A stretch of 64,000 nucleotides of DNA, from the NCBI RefSeq assembly GCF_910589235.1, contig NC_060959.1:882501-946500 (forward strand), read 5' to 3'. Position 1 is the first letter of the stretch; every line of letters starts with the position of its first letter. The notes beneath the pieces are model-generated. The model ran no database searches and was not told where the DNA came from. It worked only from the letters and a program-made list of their open reading frames with translations. Position numbers and translations under genes: made by a program. Positions 1-15,469 of this stretch are shown here, piece by piece. Source of the DNA: Vespa crabro. Taxonomy: Eukaryota > Arthropoda > Insecta > Hymenoptera > Vespidae.

Positions 1-527
1 TTCAATAACTATGTTAAAAATAATAACAACAATAACAACAATAACAACAGTAACGTTAATAACATTAATAACACTAATAACAATAATAACAATAATAACA
101 ATAATAGCAATAAGAACAATAATAACAATAATAACAATAATAACAATAATAACAATAACAATAATAACAACAATAACAATAACAACAATAATAACAATAA
201 TAACAATAATAACAATAATAACAATAACAATAACAATAATAACAACAATAACAATAATAATAATAACAATAATAACAATAATAACAATAATAACAATAAT
301 AACAACAATAATAATAATAACAATAGCAGTAACAATAATAACAATAATAACAATAATAACAATAATAACAATAATAACAATAATAACATTAATAACAAAT
401 AATAACAACAATAACAATATTAACAACAATAATAATAATAATTATAATAATAATATTAATAACAACAACACCAATAACAACAAAAATAATAATAACAATA
501 ATAATAAAAACATTAATAACAATTAGG

Positions 528-568
<41 letters not shown>
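528..568. repeat. Perfect (AAT)n tract, 41 bp
   Basis: Follows the CAATTAGG landmark, the only place where GG was seen in the array, and ends at AATTATAAT (type A slot). Confidence 0.93.
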
Positions 569-962
569 TATAATAATAATAATAATAACAATAATAACAA
601 TAATAACAATAATAACAACAATAACAATAATAATAATAATAACAATAATAACAACAATAATAATAATAACAATAACAATAACAATAACAATAATAACAAC
701 ATTAACAATAACAACAATAAAAACAATAACAATAATTACAATATAACATTAATAACAATAATAATAATAATAACAAATATAACAATAATAAAAACAATAA
801 CAACAATAACAATAATAAAAACAATAACAAAAATAACAATAATAACAACAATAACAACAATAACAACAATAAAAATAATAACAATATAACATTAATAACA
901 ATAGTAATAATCATAGCAATAATAACAATAATAACAACAATAACAACAATAACAATAATAAC

Positions 963-2777
963 TTGAATAACTATATTAAAAATAATAACAACAATAACAA
1001 CAATAACAACAGTAACGTTAATAACATTAATAACACTAATAACAATAATAACAATAATAACAATAATAGCAATAAGAACAATAATAACAATAATAACAAT
1101 AATAACAATAATAACAATAACAACAATAATAAGAATAATAACAACAATAACAATAACAACAATAATAACAATAATAACTATAATAACAATAATAACAATA
1201 ATAGCAATAACAATAACAATAATAAAAATAATAACAATAATAACAATAATATCAATAATAACAATAATAACAATAACAATAATAATAAGAATAATAACAA
1301 CAATAACAATAACAATAATAACAACATTAACAATAACAACAATAACAACAATAACAATAATAACAATAATAACAATTATAACAACAATAACAATAACAAC
1401 AAAAATAACAACAATAACAACAATAACAAAAATAACAATAATAACATTAATAACAATAATAACAATAATTACAATAATAACAATAACAATAACAATAATA
1501 ACAATAATAACAATAATAACAACAATAACAAGAATAACAATAATAACAACAATAACAATAATAACTTCAATAACTATATTAAAAATAATAACAACAATAA
1601 CAACAATAACAACAGTAACGTTAATAACATTAATAACACTAATAACAATAATAACAATAATAACAATAATAGCAATAAGAACAATAATAACAATAATAAA
1701 AATAATAACAATAATAACAATAACAATAACAATAATAACAATAATAACAATAATAACAATAATAACAATAATAACAATAACAATAACAATAATAACAACA
1801 ATAACAATAATAATAATAACAATAATAACAATAACAACAATAATAAGAATAATAACCACAATAACAGTAACAACAATAACAATAATAATAAGAATAATAA
1901 CAACAATAAAAATAAAATAATAACAACAATAACAATAATAACAACAAGAACAACAATAACAATAATAAAAACAATAACAACAATAACAACAATAACAACA
2001 ATAACAACAATAACAACAATAACAACAATAAAAATAATAACAACAATAACAACAATAACAACAGTAACGTTAATAACATTAATAACACTAATAACAATAA
2101 TAACAATAATAACAATAATAGCAATAAGAACAATAATAACAATAATAACAATAATAACAATAATAACAATAACAACAATAATAAGAATAATAACAACAAT
2201 AACAATAACAACAATAATAACAATAATAACTATAATAACAATAATAACAATAATAGCAATAACAATAACAATAATAAAAATAATAACAATAACAACAATA
2301 ATATCAATAATAACAATAATAACAATAACAATAATAACAATAACAATAACAATAATAACAATAATAACAATAATAACAACAATAACAAGAATAACAATAA
2401 TAACAACAATAACAATAATAACTTCAATAACTATATTAAAAATAATAACAACAATAACAACAATAACAACAGTAACGTTAATAACATTAATAACACTAAT
2501 AACAATAATAACAATAATAACAATAATAGCAATAAGAACAATAATAACAATAATAAAAATAATAACAATAATAACAATAACAATAACAATAATAACAATA
2601 ATAACAATAATAACAATAATAACAATAATAACAATAACAATAACAATAATAACAACAATAACAATAATAATAATAACAATAATAACAATAACAACAATAA
2701 TAAGAATAATAACCACAATAACAGTAACAACAATAACAATAATAATAAGAATAATAACAACAATAAAAATAAAATAA
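963..2777. repeat. Long constant-register AAY block with internal duplication
   Basis: From the TTGAATAAC landmark the AAY triplet register is unbroken for about 960 bases, then shifts by one base at AAAATAAAATAATAAC (about 1908). The block is then re-entered near 2040. AGTAACGTT recurs at 1011 and 2063 (1052 bp apart), while CTTCAATAAC at 1565 and 2422 is 857 bp apart, so the second copy lost about 195 bp. The poly-Asn translation of this register reflects the triplet repeat and is not a gene. Confidence 0.85.
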
Positions 2778-4385
2778 TAACAACAATAACAATAATAACA
2801 ACAAAAACAACAATAACAATAATAAAAACAATAACAATAATAACAATAACAACAATAATAACAATAACAACAATAATAACAATAATAACAACAATAACAA
2901 TAATAACAATAACAATAATAATAAGAATAATAACAACAATAAAAATAAAATAATAACAACAATAACAACAATAACATTAACAACACCAATAACAACAATA
3001 ACAATAATAACAACAATAACAACAATAACAATAATAAAAACAATAACAACAATAACAACAATAACAACAATAACAACAATAACAACAATAACAATAATAA
3101 CAATAATAACAAAGATAACAACAATAACTTCAATAACAACAACAATAACAACAATAACAACAATGACAATAATAACCACATTAACAATAATTACAATTTA
3201 ACATTAATAATAATAACAATAATAATAACAATAATAACAATAATAACAACAATAACAACAATAACAATAATAACAACAATAACTATAATAAAAATAATAA
3301 CAACAATAACAACAATAACAACAATTACGATAATAACATTAATAACACTAATAACAATAATAACATAATAACAATAATAGCAATAAGTACAATAATAACA
3401 ATAATAACAATAATAACAATAATAACAATAACAATAAAAATAATAACAATAATAACAATAATAACAATAACAACAATAACAATAATAACAACAATAACAA
3501 TAACAACAATAACAACAACAATAACAACAATAACAACAATAACAATAATTACCACAATAACCATAAATACAATAACAACAATAATAACAACAATAACAAT
3601 AATAACAACAATAACAACAATAAAAATAATAACAATATAACATTAATAACAATAATAATAATAATAACAAATATAACAATAATAAAAACAATAACAACAA
3701 TAACAATAATAAAAACAATAACAAAAATAACAATAATAACAACAATAACAACAATAACAACAATAACAACAATAAAAATAATAACAATATAACATTAATA
3801 ACAATAGTAATAATAATAACAATAATAACAATAATAACAACAATAACAACAATAACAATAATAATATCAATAACTATATTAAAAATAATAACAACAATAA
3901 CAACAATAACAACAGTAACGTTAATAACATTAATAACACTAATAACAATAATAACAATAATAACAATAATAGCAATAAGAACAATAATAACAATAATAAC
4001 AATAATAACAATAATAACAATAACAATAATAACAACAATAACAATAACAACAATAATAACAATAATAACAATAATAACAATAATAACAATAACAATAACA
4101 ATAATAACAATAATAACAATAACAATAACAATAATAACAACAATAACAATAATAATAATAACAATAATAACAATAATAACAATAATAACAATAATAACAA
4201 CAATAATAATAATAACAATAGCTGTAACAATAATAACAATAATAACAATAATAACAATAATAACAATAATAACAATAATAACAACAATAATAATAATAAT
4301 TATAATAATAATATTAATAACAACAACACCAATAACAACAAAAATAATAATAACAATAATAATAAAAACATTAATAACAATTAGG

Positions 4386-4426
<41 letters not shown>
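4386..4426. repeat. Perfect (AAT)n tract, 41 bp
   Basis: Type A slot after CAATTAGG; ends at AATTATAAT. Confidence 0.93.
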
Positions 4427-5180
4427 TATAATAATAATAATAATAACAATAATAACAATAATAACAATAATAACAACAATAACAATAATAATAATAATAA
4501 CAATAATAACAACAATAATAATAATAACAATAACAATAACAATAATAACAATAATAACAATATAACATTAATAACAATAATAATAATAATAACAATAATA
4601 ACAATAATAACAATAACAACAATAACGATAATAACAACAATAACAATAACAACAATAACAACAATAACAACAGTAACGTTAATAACATTAATAACAATAA
4701 TAACAATAATAACAATAATAACAATAATAACAATAACAACAATAATAAGAATAATAACAACAATAACAATAACAACAATAATAACAATAATAACTATAAT
4801 AACAATAATAACAATAATAGCAATAACAATAACAATAATAAAAATAATAACAATAATAACAATAATATCAATAATAACAATAATAACAATAACAATAATA
4901 ATAAGAATAATAACAACAATAACAATAACAATAATAACAACATTAACAATAACAACAATAACAACAATAACAATAATATCAATAATAACAATATTAACAA
5001 CAATAACAATAACAACAAAAATAACAACAATAACAACAATAACAAAAATAACAATAATAACATTAATAACAATAACAACAATAATAACAATAATAACAAT
5101 AACAATAACAATAATAACAATAATAACAATAATAACAACAATAACAAGAATAACAATAATAACAACAATAACAATAATAA

Positions 5181-5290
5181 CTTCAATAACTATATTAAAA
5201 ATAGTAACAACAATAACAACAATAACAATAATAACTTCAATAACTATATTAAAAATAATAACAACAATAACAACAATAACAACAGTAACG
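5181..5290. repeat. 54-bp tandem duplication carrying CTTCAATAACTATATT
   Basis: CTTCAATAACTATATTAAAAAT is present at 5181 and 5235, 54 bp apart. The same doubled landmark recurs near 9987, 14804, 22206, 30290, 35104, 45353, 50171 and 60814, so it predates the amplification of the larger units. In several copies the first member reads AAAAATAGTAAC and the second AAAAATAATAAC. Confidence 0.85.
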
Positions 5291-5671
5291 TTAATAACAT
5301 TAATAACACTAATAACAATAATAACAATAATAACAATAATAGCAATAAGAACAATAATAACAATAATAACAATAATAACAATAATAACAATAACAACAAT
5401 AATAAGAATAATAACAACAATAACAATAACAACAATAATAACAATAATAACAATAATAACAATAATAACAATAACAATAACAATAATAACAACAATAACA
5501 ATAATAATAATAACAATAATAACAATAATAACAATAATAACAATAATAACAACAATAATAATACTAACAATAGCAATAACAATAATAACAATAATAACAA
5601 TAATAACAATAAAAACAATAATAACAATAATAACATTAATTACAAATAATAACAACAATAACAATAATAAC

Positions 5672-5705
<34 letters not shown>

Positions 5706-5777
5706 TTAATAACAACAACACCAATAACAACAAAAATAATAATAACAATAATAATAAAAACATTAATAACAATTAGG

Positions 5778-5834
<57 letters not shown>

Positions 5835-5835
5835 T
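5778..5835. repeat. Perfect (AAT)n tract, 58 bp
   Basis: Type B slot after CAATTAGG; ends at AATATCAATAAT without the TTAT interruption, and is longer than any type A tract. Confidence 0.93.
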
Positions 5836-8800
5836 CAATAATAACAATAATAACAATAATAACAACAATAACAATAATAATAATAATAACAATAATAACA
5901 ACAATAATAATAATAACAATAACAATAACAATAATAACAATAATAACAATATAACATTAATAACAATAATAATAATAATTGCAATAATAACAATAATAAC
6001 AATAATAACAACAATAACAACAATAACAATAATAACTACAATAACTATAATAAAAATAATAACAACAATAACAACAATAACAACAATACCGATAATAACA
6101 TTAATAACACTAATAACAATAATAACAATTATAGCAATAAGAACAATAATAACAATAATAACAATAATAACAATAATAACAATAATAACAATAACAATAA
6201 CAATAATAACAATAACAATAACAACAATAATAACAATAATAACAACAATAACAATAATAACAATAACAATAATAATAAGAATAATAACAACAATAAAAAT
6301 AAAATAATAACAACAATAACAACAATAACATTAACAACATCAATAACAACAATAACAATAATAACAACAATAACAACAATAACAATAATAAAAACAATAA
6401 CAACAATAACAACAATAACAACAATAACAACAATAACAACAATAACAATAATAACAATAATAACAAAGATAACAACAATAACAACAACAATAACAACAAT
6501 AACAACAATAACAATAATAACCACATTAACAATAATTACAATTTAACATTAATAATAATAACAATAATAATAACAATAATAACAATAATAACAACAATAA
6601 CAACAATAACAATAATAACAACAATAACTATAATAAAAATAATAACAACAATAACAACAATAACAACAATTACGATAATAACATTAATAACACTAATAAC
6701 AATAATAACATAATAACAATAATAGCAATAAGTACAATAATAACAATAATAACAATAATAACAATAACAATAACAATAATAACAATAATAACAATAATAA
6801 CAATAACAACAATAACAATAATAACAACAATAACATTAACAACAATAACAACAATAACAACAACAATAACAACAATAACAACAATAACAATAATTACAAC
6901 AATAACCATAAATACAATAACAACAATAATAACAACAATAACAATAATAACAACAATAACAACAATAACAATAATAACAATATAACCTTAGTAACAATAA
7001 TAATAATAATAACAAATATAACAATAATAAAAACAATAACAACAATAACAATAATAAAAACAATAACAAAAATAACAATAATAACAACAATAACAACAAT
7101 AACAACAATAACAACAATAAAAATAATAACAATAATAACAACAATAACAATAATAACAATAATAGCAATAACAATAACAATAATAAAAATAATAACAATA
7201 ATAACAATAATATCAATAATAACAATAATAACAATAACAATAATAATAAGAATAATAACAACAATAACAATAACAATAATAACAACATTAACAATAACAA
7301 CAATAACAACAATAACAATAATAACAATAATAACAATTATAACAACAATAACAATAACAACAAAAATAACAACAATAACAACAATAACAAAAATAACAAT
7401 AATAACATTAATAACAATAATAACAATAATAACAATAATAACAATATCAATAACAATAATAACAATAATAACAATAATAACAACAATAACAAGAATAACA
7501 ATAATAACAACAATAACAATAATAACTTCAATAACTATATTAAAAATAATAACAACAATAACAACAATAACAACAGTAACGTTAATAACATTAATAACAC
7601 TAATAACAATAATAACAATAATAACAATAATAGCAATAAGAACAATAATAACAATAATAAAAATAATAACAATAATAACAATAACAATAACAATAATAAC
7701 AATAATAACAATAATAACAATAATAACAATAATAACAATAACAATAACAATAATAACAACAATAACAATAATAATAATAACAATAATAACAATAACAACA
7801 ATAATAAGAATAATAACCACAATAACAGTAACAACAATAACAATAATAATAAGAATAATAACAACAATAAAAATAAAATAATAACAACAATAACAATAAT
7901 AACAACAATAACAACAATAACAATAATAAAAACAATAACAACAATAACAACAATAACAACAATAACAATAATAAAAACAATAACAACAATAACAACAATA
8001 ACAACAATAACAACAATAACAACAATAACAATAATAACAATAATAACAAAGATAACAACAATAACAACAACAATAACAACAATAACAACAATAACAATAA
8101 TAACCACATTAACAATAATTACAATTTAACATTAATAATAATAACAATAATAATAACAATAATAACAATAATAACAACAATAACAACAATAACAATAATA
8201 ACAACAATAACTATAATAAAAATAATAACAACAATAACAACAATAACAACAATTACGATAATAACATTAATAACACTAATAACAATAATAACATAATAAC
8301 AATAATAGCAATAAGTACAATAATAACAATAATAACAATAATAACAATAATAACAATAACAATAACAATAATAACAATAACAACAATAACAATAATAACA
8401 ACAATAACATTAACAACAATAACAACAACAATAACAACAATAACAACAATAACAATAATTACAACAATAACCATAAATACAATAACAACAATAATAACAA
8501 CAATAACAATAATAACAACAATAACAACAATAACAATAATAACAATATAACATTAGTAACAATAATAATAATAATAACAAATATAACAATAATAAAAACA
8601 ATAACAACAATAACAATAATAAAAACAATAACAAAAATAACAATAATAACAACAATAACAACAATAACAACAATAACAACAATAAAAATAATAACAATAT
8701 AACATTAATAACAATAGTAATAATAATAACAATAATAACAATAATAACAACAATAACAACAATAACAATAATAACTTCAATAACTATATTAAAAATAATA

Positions 8801-9311
8801 ACAACAATAACAACAATAACAACAGTAACGTTAATAACATTAATAACACTAATAACAATAATAACAATAATAACAATAATAGCAATAAGAACAATAATAA
8901 CAATAATAACAATAATAACAATAATAACAATAACAATAATAACAACAATAACAATAACAACAATAATAACAATAATAACAATAATAACAATAATAACAAT
9001 AATAACAATAACAATAACAATAATAACAACAATAACAATAATAATAATAACAATAATAACAATAATAACAATAATAACAATAATAACAACAATAATAATA
9101 ATAACAATAGCAGTAACAATAATAACAATAATAACAATAATAACAATAATAACAATAATAACAATAATAACATTAATAACAAATAATAACAACAATAACA
9201 ATAATAACAACAATAATAATAATAATTATAATAATAATATTAATAACAACAACACCAATAACAACAAAAATAATAATAACAATAATAATAAAAACATTAA
9301 TAACTATTAGG

Positions 9312-9352
<41 letters not shown>
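9312..9352. repeat. Perfect (AAT)n tract, 41 bp
   Basis: Type A slot preceded by CTATTAGG, the variant found at the left edge of P module copies 1-3. Confidence 0.93.
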
Positions 9353-11620
9353 TATAATAATAATAATAATAACAATAATAACAATAATAACAATAATAAC
9401 AACAATAACAATAATAATAATAATAATAATAATAACAACAATAATAATAATAACAATAACAATAACAATAATAACAATAATAACAATTTAACATTAATAA
9501 CAATAATAATAATAATAACAATAATAACAATAATAACAATAACAACAGTAATAAGAATAATAACAACAATAACAATAACAACAATAATAACAATAATAAC
9601 TATAATAACAATAATAACAATAATAGCAATAACAATAACAATAATAAAAATAATAACAATAATAACAATAATATCAATAATAACAATAATAACAATAACA
9701 ATAATAATAAGAATAATAACAACAATAACTATAACAATAATAACAACATTAACAATAACAACAATAACAACAATAACAATAATAACAATAATAACAATAA
9801 TAACAACAATAACAATAACAACAAAAATAACAACAATAACAACAATAACAAAAATAACAATAATAACATTAATAACAATAATAACTATAATAACAATAAT
9901 AACAATAACAATAACAATAATAACAATAATAACAATAATAACAACAATAACAAGAATAACAATAATAACAACAATAACAATAATAACTTCAATAACTATA
10001 TTAAAAATAATAACAACAATAACAACAATAACAATAATAACTTCAATAACTATATTAAAAATAATAACAACAATAACAACAATAACAACAGTAACGTTAA
10101 TAACATTAATAACACTAATAACAATAATAACAATAATAACAATAATAGCAATAAGAACAATAATAACAATAATAACAATAATAACAATAATAACAATAAC
10201 AACAATAATAAGAATAATAACAACAATAACAATAACAACAATAATAACAATAATAACAACAATAACAACAATAACAATAATAACAACAATAACAATAATA
10301 ACAAAGATAACAACAATAACAACAATAACAACAACAATAACAACAATAACAACAATAACAACAATAACAACAATAACAATAATTACCACATTAACAATAA
10401 CAACAATAATAACAATAATAACAACAATAACAACAATAACAATAATAAAAACAATAACAACAATAACAACAATAACAACAATAACAATAATAACAATAAT
10501 AACAATAACAAAAATAATAAGAATAATAACAACAATAACAATAACAACAATAATAACAATAATAACAATAACAATATCCATAATAACAACAATAACAAAA
10601 ACAATAATAATAATAATAACAATAACAACAATAATAAAAATAACAATAACAATAACAATAACAACAATAGCAATAATAACAACAATAACAATAACAATAA
10701 ATATAATGACAATAATAACAATAATAACAATAATATCAACAATAACAGCAATAACAATAATAACAATAATAATAACAACAATAACAATAACAATAATAAC
10801 AACAATAACAATAACAACAATAATAACAATAATAACTACAATAACAACAATAACAATATTAACAACAATAACAACAATAACGATAATAACATTAATAACA
10901 CTAATAACAATAATAACAATAATAGCAATAAGAACAATAATAACAATAATAACAATAATAACAATAATAGCAATAACAATAACAATAATAACAATAATAA
11001 CAATAATAACAATAATAACAATAATATCAATAATAACAATAATAACAATAACAATAATAATAAGAATAATAACAACAGTAACAATAACAACAATAATAAC
11101 AATAATAACAATAATAACAATAATAACAATAACAATAACAATAATAACAACATTAACAATAATAATAATAACAATAATAACAATAAAAACAATAATAACA
11201 ATAATAACAACAATAATAATAATAACCATAGCAATAACAATAACAATAACAATAATAACAACAATAACAATAATAATAATAACAATAATAACAATAACAA
11301 CAATAATAAGAATAATAACCACAATAACAGTAACAACAATAACAATAATAATAAGAATAATAACAACAATAAAAATAAAATAATAACAACAATAACAACA
11401 ATAACATTAACAACATCAATAACAACAATAACAATAATAACAACAATAACAACAATAACAATAATAAAAATAATAACAACAATAACAACAATAACAACAA
11501 TAACAACAATAACAACAATAACAATAATAACAATAATAACAAAGATAACAACAATAACAACAATAACAACAACAATAACAACAATAACAACAATAACAAT
11601 AATAACCACATTAACAATAA
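9312..11620. repeat. P module, copy 1
   Basis: Block distinguished from the rest of the array by AATATCCATAATAAC (about 10573), AAATATAATGACAAT (about 10698), a run with AACAGCAATAAC, AATAATAATAACCATAGC (about 11215), and AACGATAATAAC in place of TTACGATAATAAC (near 10878). It is followed by the array-wide CAATTTAACATTAATAATAA landmark. Copies 2 and 3 lie at offsets of 25117 and 40186 bp. Confidence 0.85.
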
Positions 11621-11724
11621 TTACAATTTAACATTAATAATAATAATAATAATAATAACAATAATAACAACAATAACAACAATAACAATAATTACAACAA
11701 TAACCATAAATACAATAACAACAA

Positions 11725-11745
11725 TAATAACAACAATAACAACAA
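11725..11745. other. Deletion junction (about 1640 bp missing relative to 36.8-38.5 kb)
   Basis: Left of this point the sequence follows 36.72-36.83 kb at offset 25099. From about 11740 it follows 38.48-38.60 kb at offset 26739. The block containing TTGAATAAC, AGTAACGTT and AAAATAAAATAATAAC is skipped. The exact breakpoint cannot be fixed because both sides are the same triplet repeat. Confidence 0.8.
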
Positions 11746-12008
11746 TAACAACAATAACAACAATAACAACAATAACAATAATAACAATAATAACAAAGAT
11801 AACAACAATAACTTCAATAACAACAACAATAACAACAATAACAACAATGACAATAATAACCACATTAACAATAATTACAATTTAACATTAATAATAATAA
11901 CAATAATAATAACAATAATAACAATAATAACAACAATAACAACAATAACAATAATAACAACAATAACTATAATAAAAATAATAACTACAATAACAACAAT
12001 AACAACAA

Positions 12009-12080
12009 TTACGATAATAACATTAATAACACTAATAACAATAATAACATAATAACAATAATAGCAATAAGTACAATAAT
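12009..12080. repeat. TTACGATAATAAC landmark (representative of 20 copies)
   Basis: The element is followed by ATTAATAACACTAATAAC, then AACATAATAAC, a one-base register break, and then TAGCAATAAGTAC. First bases lie at 3325, 6670, 8253, 12009, 17503, 19816, 23691, 25283, 27494, 31772, 33364, 38748, 41906, 44412, 46847, 48439, 53826, 56801, 59325 and 62919. The 62919 copy has AAGAAC in place of AAGTAC. Related forms with ACCGATAATAAC lie near 6090, 15714, 23109, 31189 and 46267. Confidence 0.88.
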
Positions 12081-13067
12081 AACAATAATAACTATAATAA
12101 CAATAATAACAATAACAATAACAATAATAACAATAATAACAATAATAACAATAACAACAATAACAATAATAACAACAATAACAATAACAACAATAACAAC
12201 AATAACAACAACAATAACAACAATAACAACAATAACAATAATTACCACAATAACCATAAATACAATAACAACAATAATAACAACAATAACAATAATAACA
12301 ACAATAACAGCAATAACAATAATAACAATATAACATTAATAACAATAATAATAATAATAACAAATATAACTATAATAAAAACAATAACAACAATAACAAT
12401 AATAAAAACAATAACAAAAATAACAATAATAACAACAATAACAACAATAACAACAATAACAACAATAAAAATAATAACAATATAACATTAATAACAATAG
12501 TAATAATAATAACAATAATAACAATAATAACAACAGTAACAACAATAACTATATTAAAAATAATAACAACAATAACAACAATAACAACAGTAACGTTAAT
12601 AACATTAATAACACTAATAACAATAATAACAATAATAACAATAATAGCAATAAGAACAATAATAACAATAATAACAATAATAACAATAATAACAATAACA
12701 ATAATAACAACAATAACAATAACAACAATAATAACAATAATAACAATAATAACAATAATAACAATAACAATAACAATAATAACAACAATAACAATAATAA
12801 TAATAACAATAATAACAATAATAACAATAATAACAATAATAACAACAATAATAATAATAACAATAGCAGTAACAATAATAACAATAATAACAATAATAAC
12901 AATAATAACAATAATAACAATAATAACATTAATAACAAATAATAACAACAATAACAATAATAACAACAATAATAATAATAATTATAATAATAATATTAAT
13001 AACAACAACACCAATAACAACAAAAATAATAATAACAATAATAATAAAAACATTAATAACAATTAGG

Positions 13068-13117
<50 letters not shown>
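13068..13117. repeat. Perfect (AAT)n tract, 50 bp
   Basis: Type A slot of the short-type unit. The same length recurs in the two following copies at 20469 and 28553. Confidence 0.93.
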
Positions 13118-15303
13118 TATAATAATAATAATAATAACAATAATAACAATAATAACAATAATAACAACAATAACAATAATAATAATAATAACAATAATAA
13201 CAACAATAATAATAATAACAATAACAATAACAATAACAATAATAACAACATTAACAATAACAACAATAACAACAATAACAATAATAACAATAATAACAAT
13301 AATAACAACAATAACAATAACAACAAAAATAACAACAATAACAACAATAACAAAAACAACAATAATAACATTAATAACAATAATAACAATAATAACAATA
13401 ATAACAATAACAATAACAATAATAACAATAATAACAATAATAACAACAATAACAAGAATAACAATAATAACAACAATAACAATAATAACTTCAATAACTA
13501 TATTAAAAATAGTAACAACAATAACAACAATAACAACAGTAACGTTAATAACATTAATAACACTAATAACAATAATAACAATAATAACAATAATAGCAAT
13601 AAGAACAATAATAACAATAATAAAAATAATAACAATAATAACAATAACAATAACAATAATAACAATAATAACAATAATAACAATAATAACAATAATAACA
13701 ATAACAATAACAATAATAACAACAATAACAATAATAATAATAACAATAATAACAATAACAACAATAATAAGAATAATAACCACAATAACAGTAACAACAA
13801 TAACAATAATAATAAGAATAATAACAACAATAAAAATAAAATAATAACAACAATAACAATAATAACAACAAAAACAACAATAACAATAATAAAAACAATA
13901 ACAACAATAACAACAATAACAACAATAACAACAATAACAACAATAACAACAATAACAATAATAACAATAACAATAACAATAATAACAATAATAACAATAA
14001 TAACAATAACAACAATAACAATAATAACAACAATAACAATAACAACAATAACAACAATAACAACAACAATAACAACAATAACAACAATAACAATAATTAC
14101 CACAATAACCATAAATACAATAACAACAATAATAACAACAATAACAATAATAACAACAATAACAACAATAACAATAATAACAATATAACATTAATAACAA
14201 TAATAATAATAATAACAATAATAACAATAATAACAATAACAACAATAACGATAATAACAACAATAACAATAACAACAATAACAACAATAACAACAGTAAC
14301 GTTAATAACATTAATAACAATAATAACAATAATAACAATAATAACAATAATAACAATAACAACAATAATAAGAATAATAACAACAATAACAATAACAACA
14401 ATAATAACAATAATAACTATAATAACAATAATAACAATAATAGCAATAACAATAACAATAATAAAAATAATAACAATAATAACAATAATATCAATAATAA
14501 CAATAATAACAATAACAATAATAATAAGAATAATAACAACAATAACAATAACAATAATAACAACATTAACAATAACAACAATAACAACAATAACAATAAT
14601 ATCAATAATAACAATATTAACAACAATAACAATAACAACAAAAATAACAACAATAACAACAATAACAAAAATAACAATAATAACATTAATAACAATAATA
14701 ACTATAATAACAATAATAACAATAACAATAACAATAATAGCAATAATAACAATAATAACAACAATAACAAGAATAACAATAATAACAACAATAACAATAA
14801 TAACTTCAATAACTATATTAAAAATAGTAACAACAATAACAACAATAACAATAATAACTTCAATAACTATATTAAAAATAATAACAACAATAACAACAAT
14901 AACAACAGTAACGTTAATAACATTAATAACACTAATAACAATAATAACAATAATAACAATAATAGCAATAAGAACAATAATAACAATAATAACAATAATA
15001 ACAATAATAACAATAACAACAATAATAAGAAAAATAACAACAATAACAATAACAACAATAATAACAATAATAACAATAATAACAATAATAACAATAACAA
15101 TAACAATAATAACAACAATAACAATAATAATAATAACAATAATAACAATAATAACAATAATAACAATAATAACAACAATAATAATACTAACAATAGCAAT
15201 AACAATAATAACAATAATAACAATAATAACAATAATAACAATAAAAACAATAATAACAATAATAACATTAATTACAAATAATAACAACAATAACAATAAT
15301 AAC

Positions 15304-15337
<34 letters not shown>

Positions 15338-15409
15338 TTAATAACAACAACACCAATAACAACAAAAATAATAATAACAATAATAATAAAAACATTAATA
15401 ACAATTAGG

Positions 15410-15469
<60 letters not shown>

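Larger units (their letters stand above)
1..3324. repeat. Partial higher-order unit (tail of a long-type unit), gene-free
   Basis: The left edge cuts into a unit. Bases 1-620 match the block at about 12540-13170 and its relatives near 28.0, 42.4 and 57.3 kb, with a private A-to-G change (CTATGTTAAAA instead of CTATATTAAAA). Bases about 700-1900 match 40.0-41.2 kb and 55.06-56.05 kb (offset 39294 to the first). From about 2.0 to 2.9 kb the block is tandemly duplicated, which is not seen in the other copies. No gene is present. Confidence 0.85.
3325..12008. repeat. Higher-order unit 1: shortened long-type unit with P module (8684 bp)
   Basis: This unit runs between two TTACGATAATAAC landmarks. 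Bases 4.4-11.6 kb align with 29.6-36.7 kb at a near-constant offset of 25.10-25.13 kb, and through that with 44.65-51.8 kb. It contains landmark copies at 6670 and 8253 and a P module at 9.3-11.6 kb. Just after the P module, near 11735, it jumps directly to sequence that in the copy at 36.8-38.5 kb lies about 1640 bp further on. The unit is therefore internally deleted relative to the full long type. No gene is present. Confidence 0.85.

Noticed and set aside
524..568. TTAGG as arthropod telomeric repeat
   Set aside because: Each site has a single TTAGG followed by (AAT)n; there is no tandem TTAGG run, so it is not telomeric sequence.
963..2777. Long + strand open frame translating to poly-Asn (also at 37099, 40257, 52186 and 55317)
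   Set aside because: It is the AAY register read as AAC/AAT. It starts only because CTTCAATAAC is CTTGAATAAC in these copies, giving a TTG. It ends in a frame shift at AAAATAAAATAATAAC, and it has no domain, no composition change and no regulatory context. Amoebae and Plasmodium do have Asn-rich proteins, but as parts of complex sequences.
9352..11322. Long minus-strand open frames of Val/Ile (up to about 650 codons), Leu or Cys/Tyr
   Set aside because: All three minus frames of (AAY)n lack stop codons by construction (RTT, TTR, TRT). Overlapping open frames in several registers at the same place, with two- or one-letter composition, are repeat artefacts and not membrane proteins.
10706..11383. 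+ strand Ile/Thr-repeat open frame starting with ATG (also near 35823, 50892 and 61530)
   Set aside because: This is the AYA register of the same repeat. The ATG comes from the P-module substitution AATATAATGACAAT. There is no other sign of coding.
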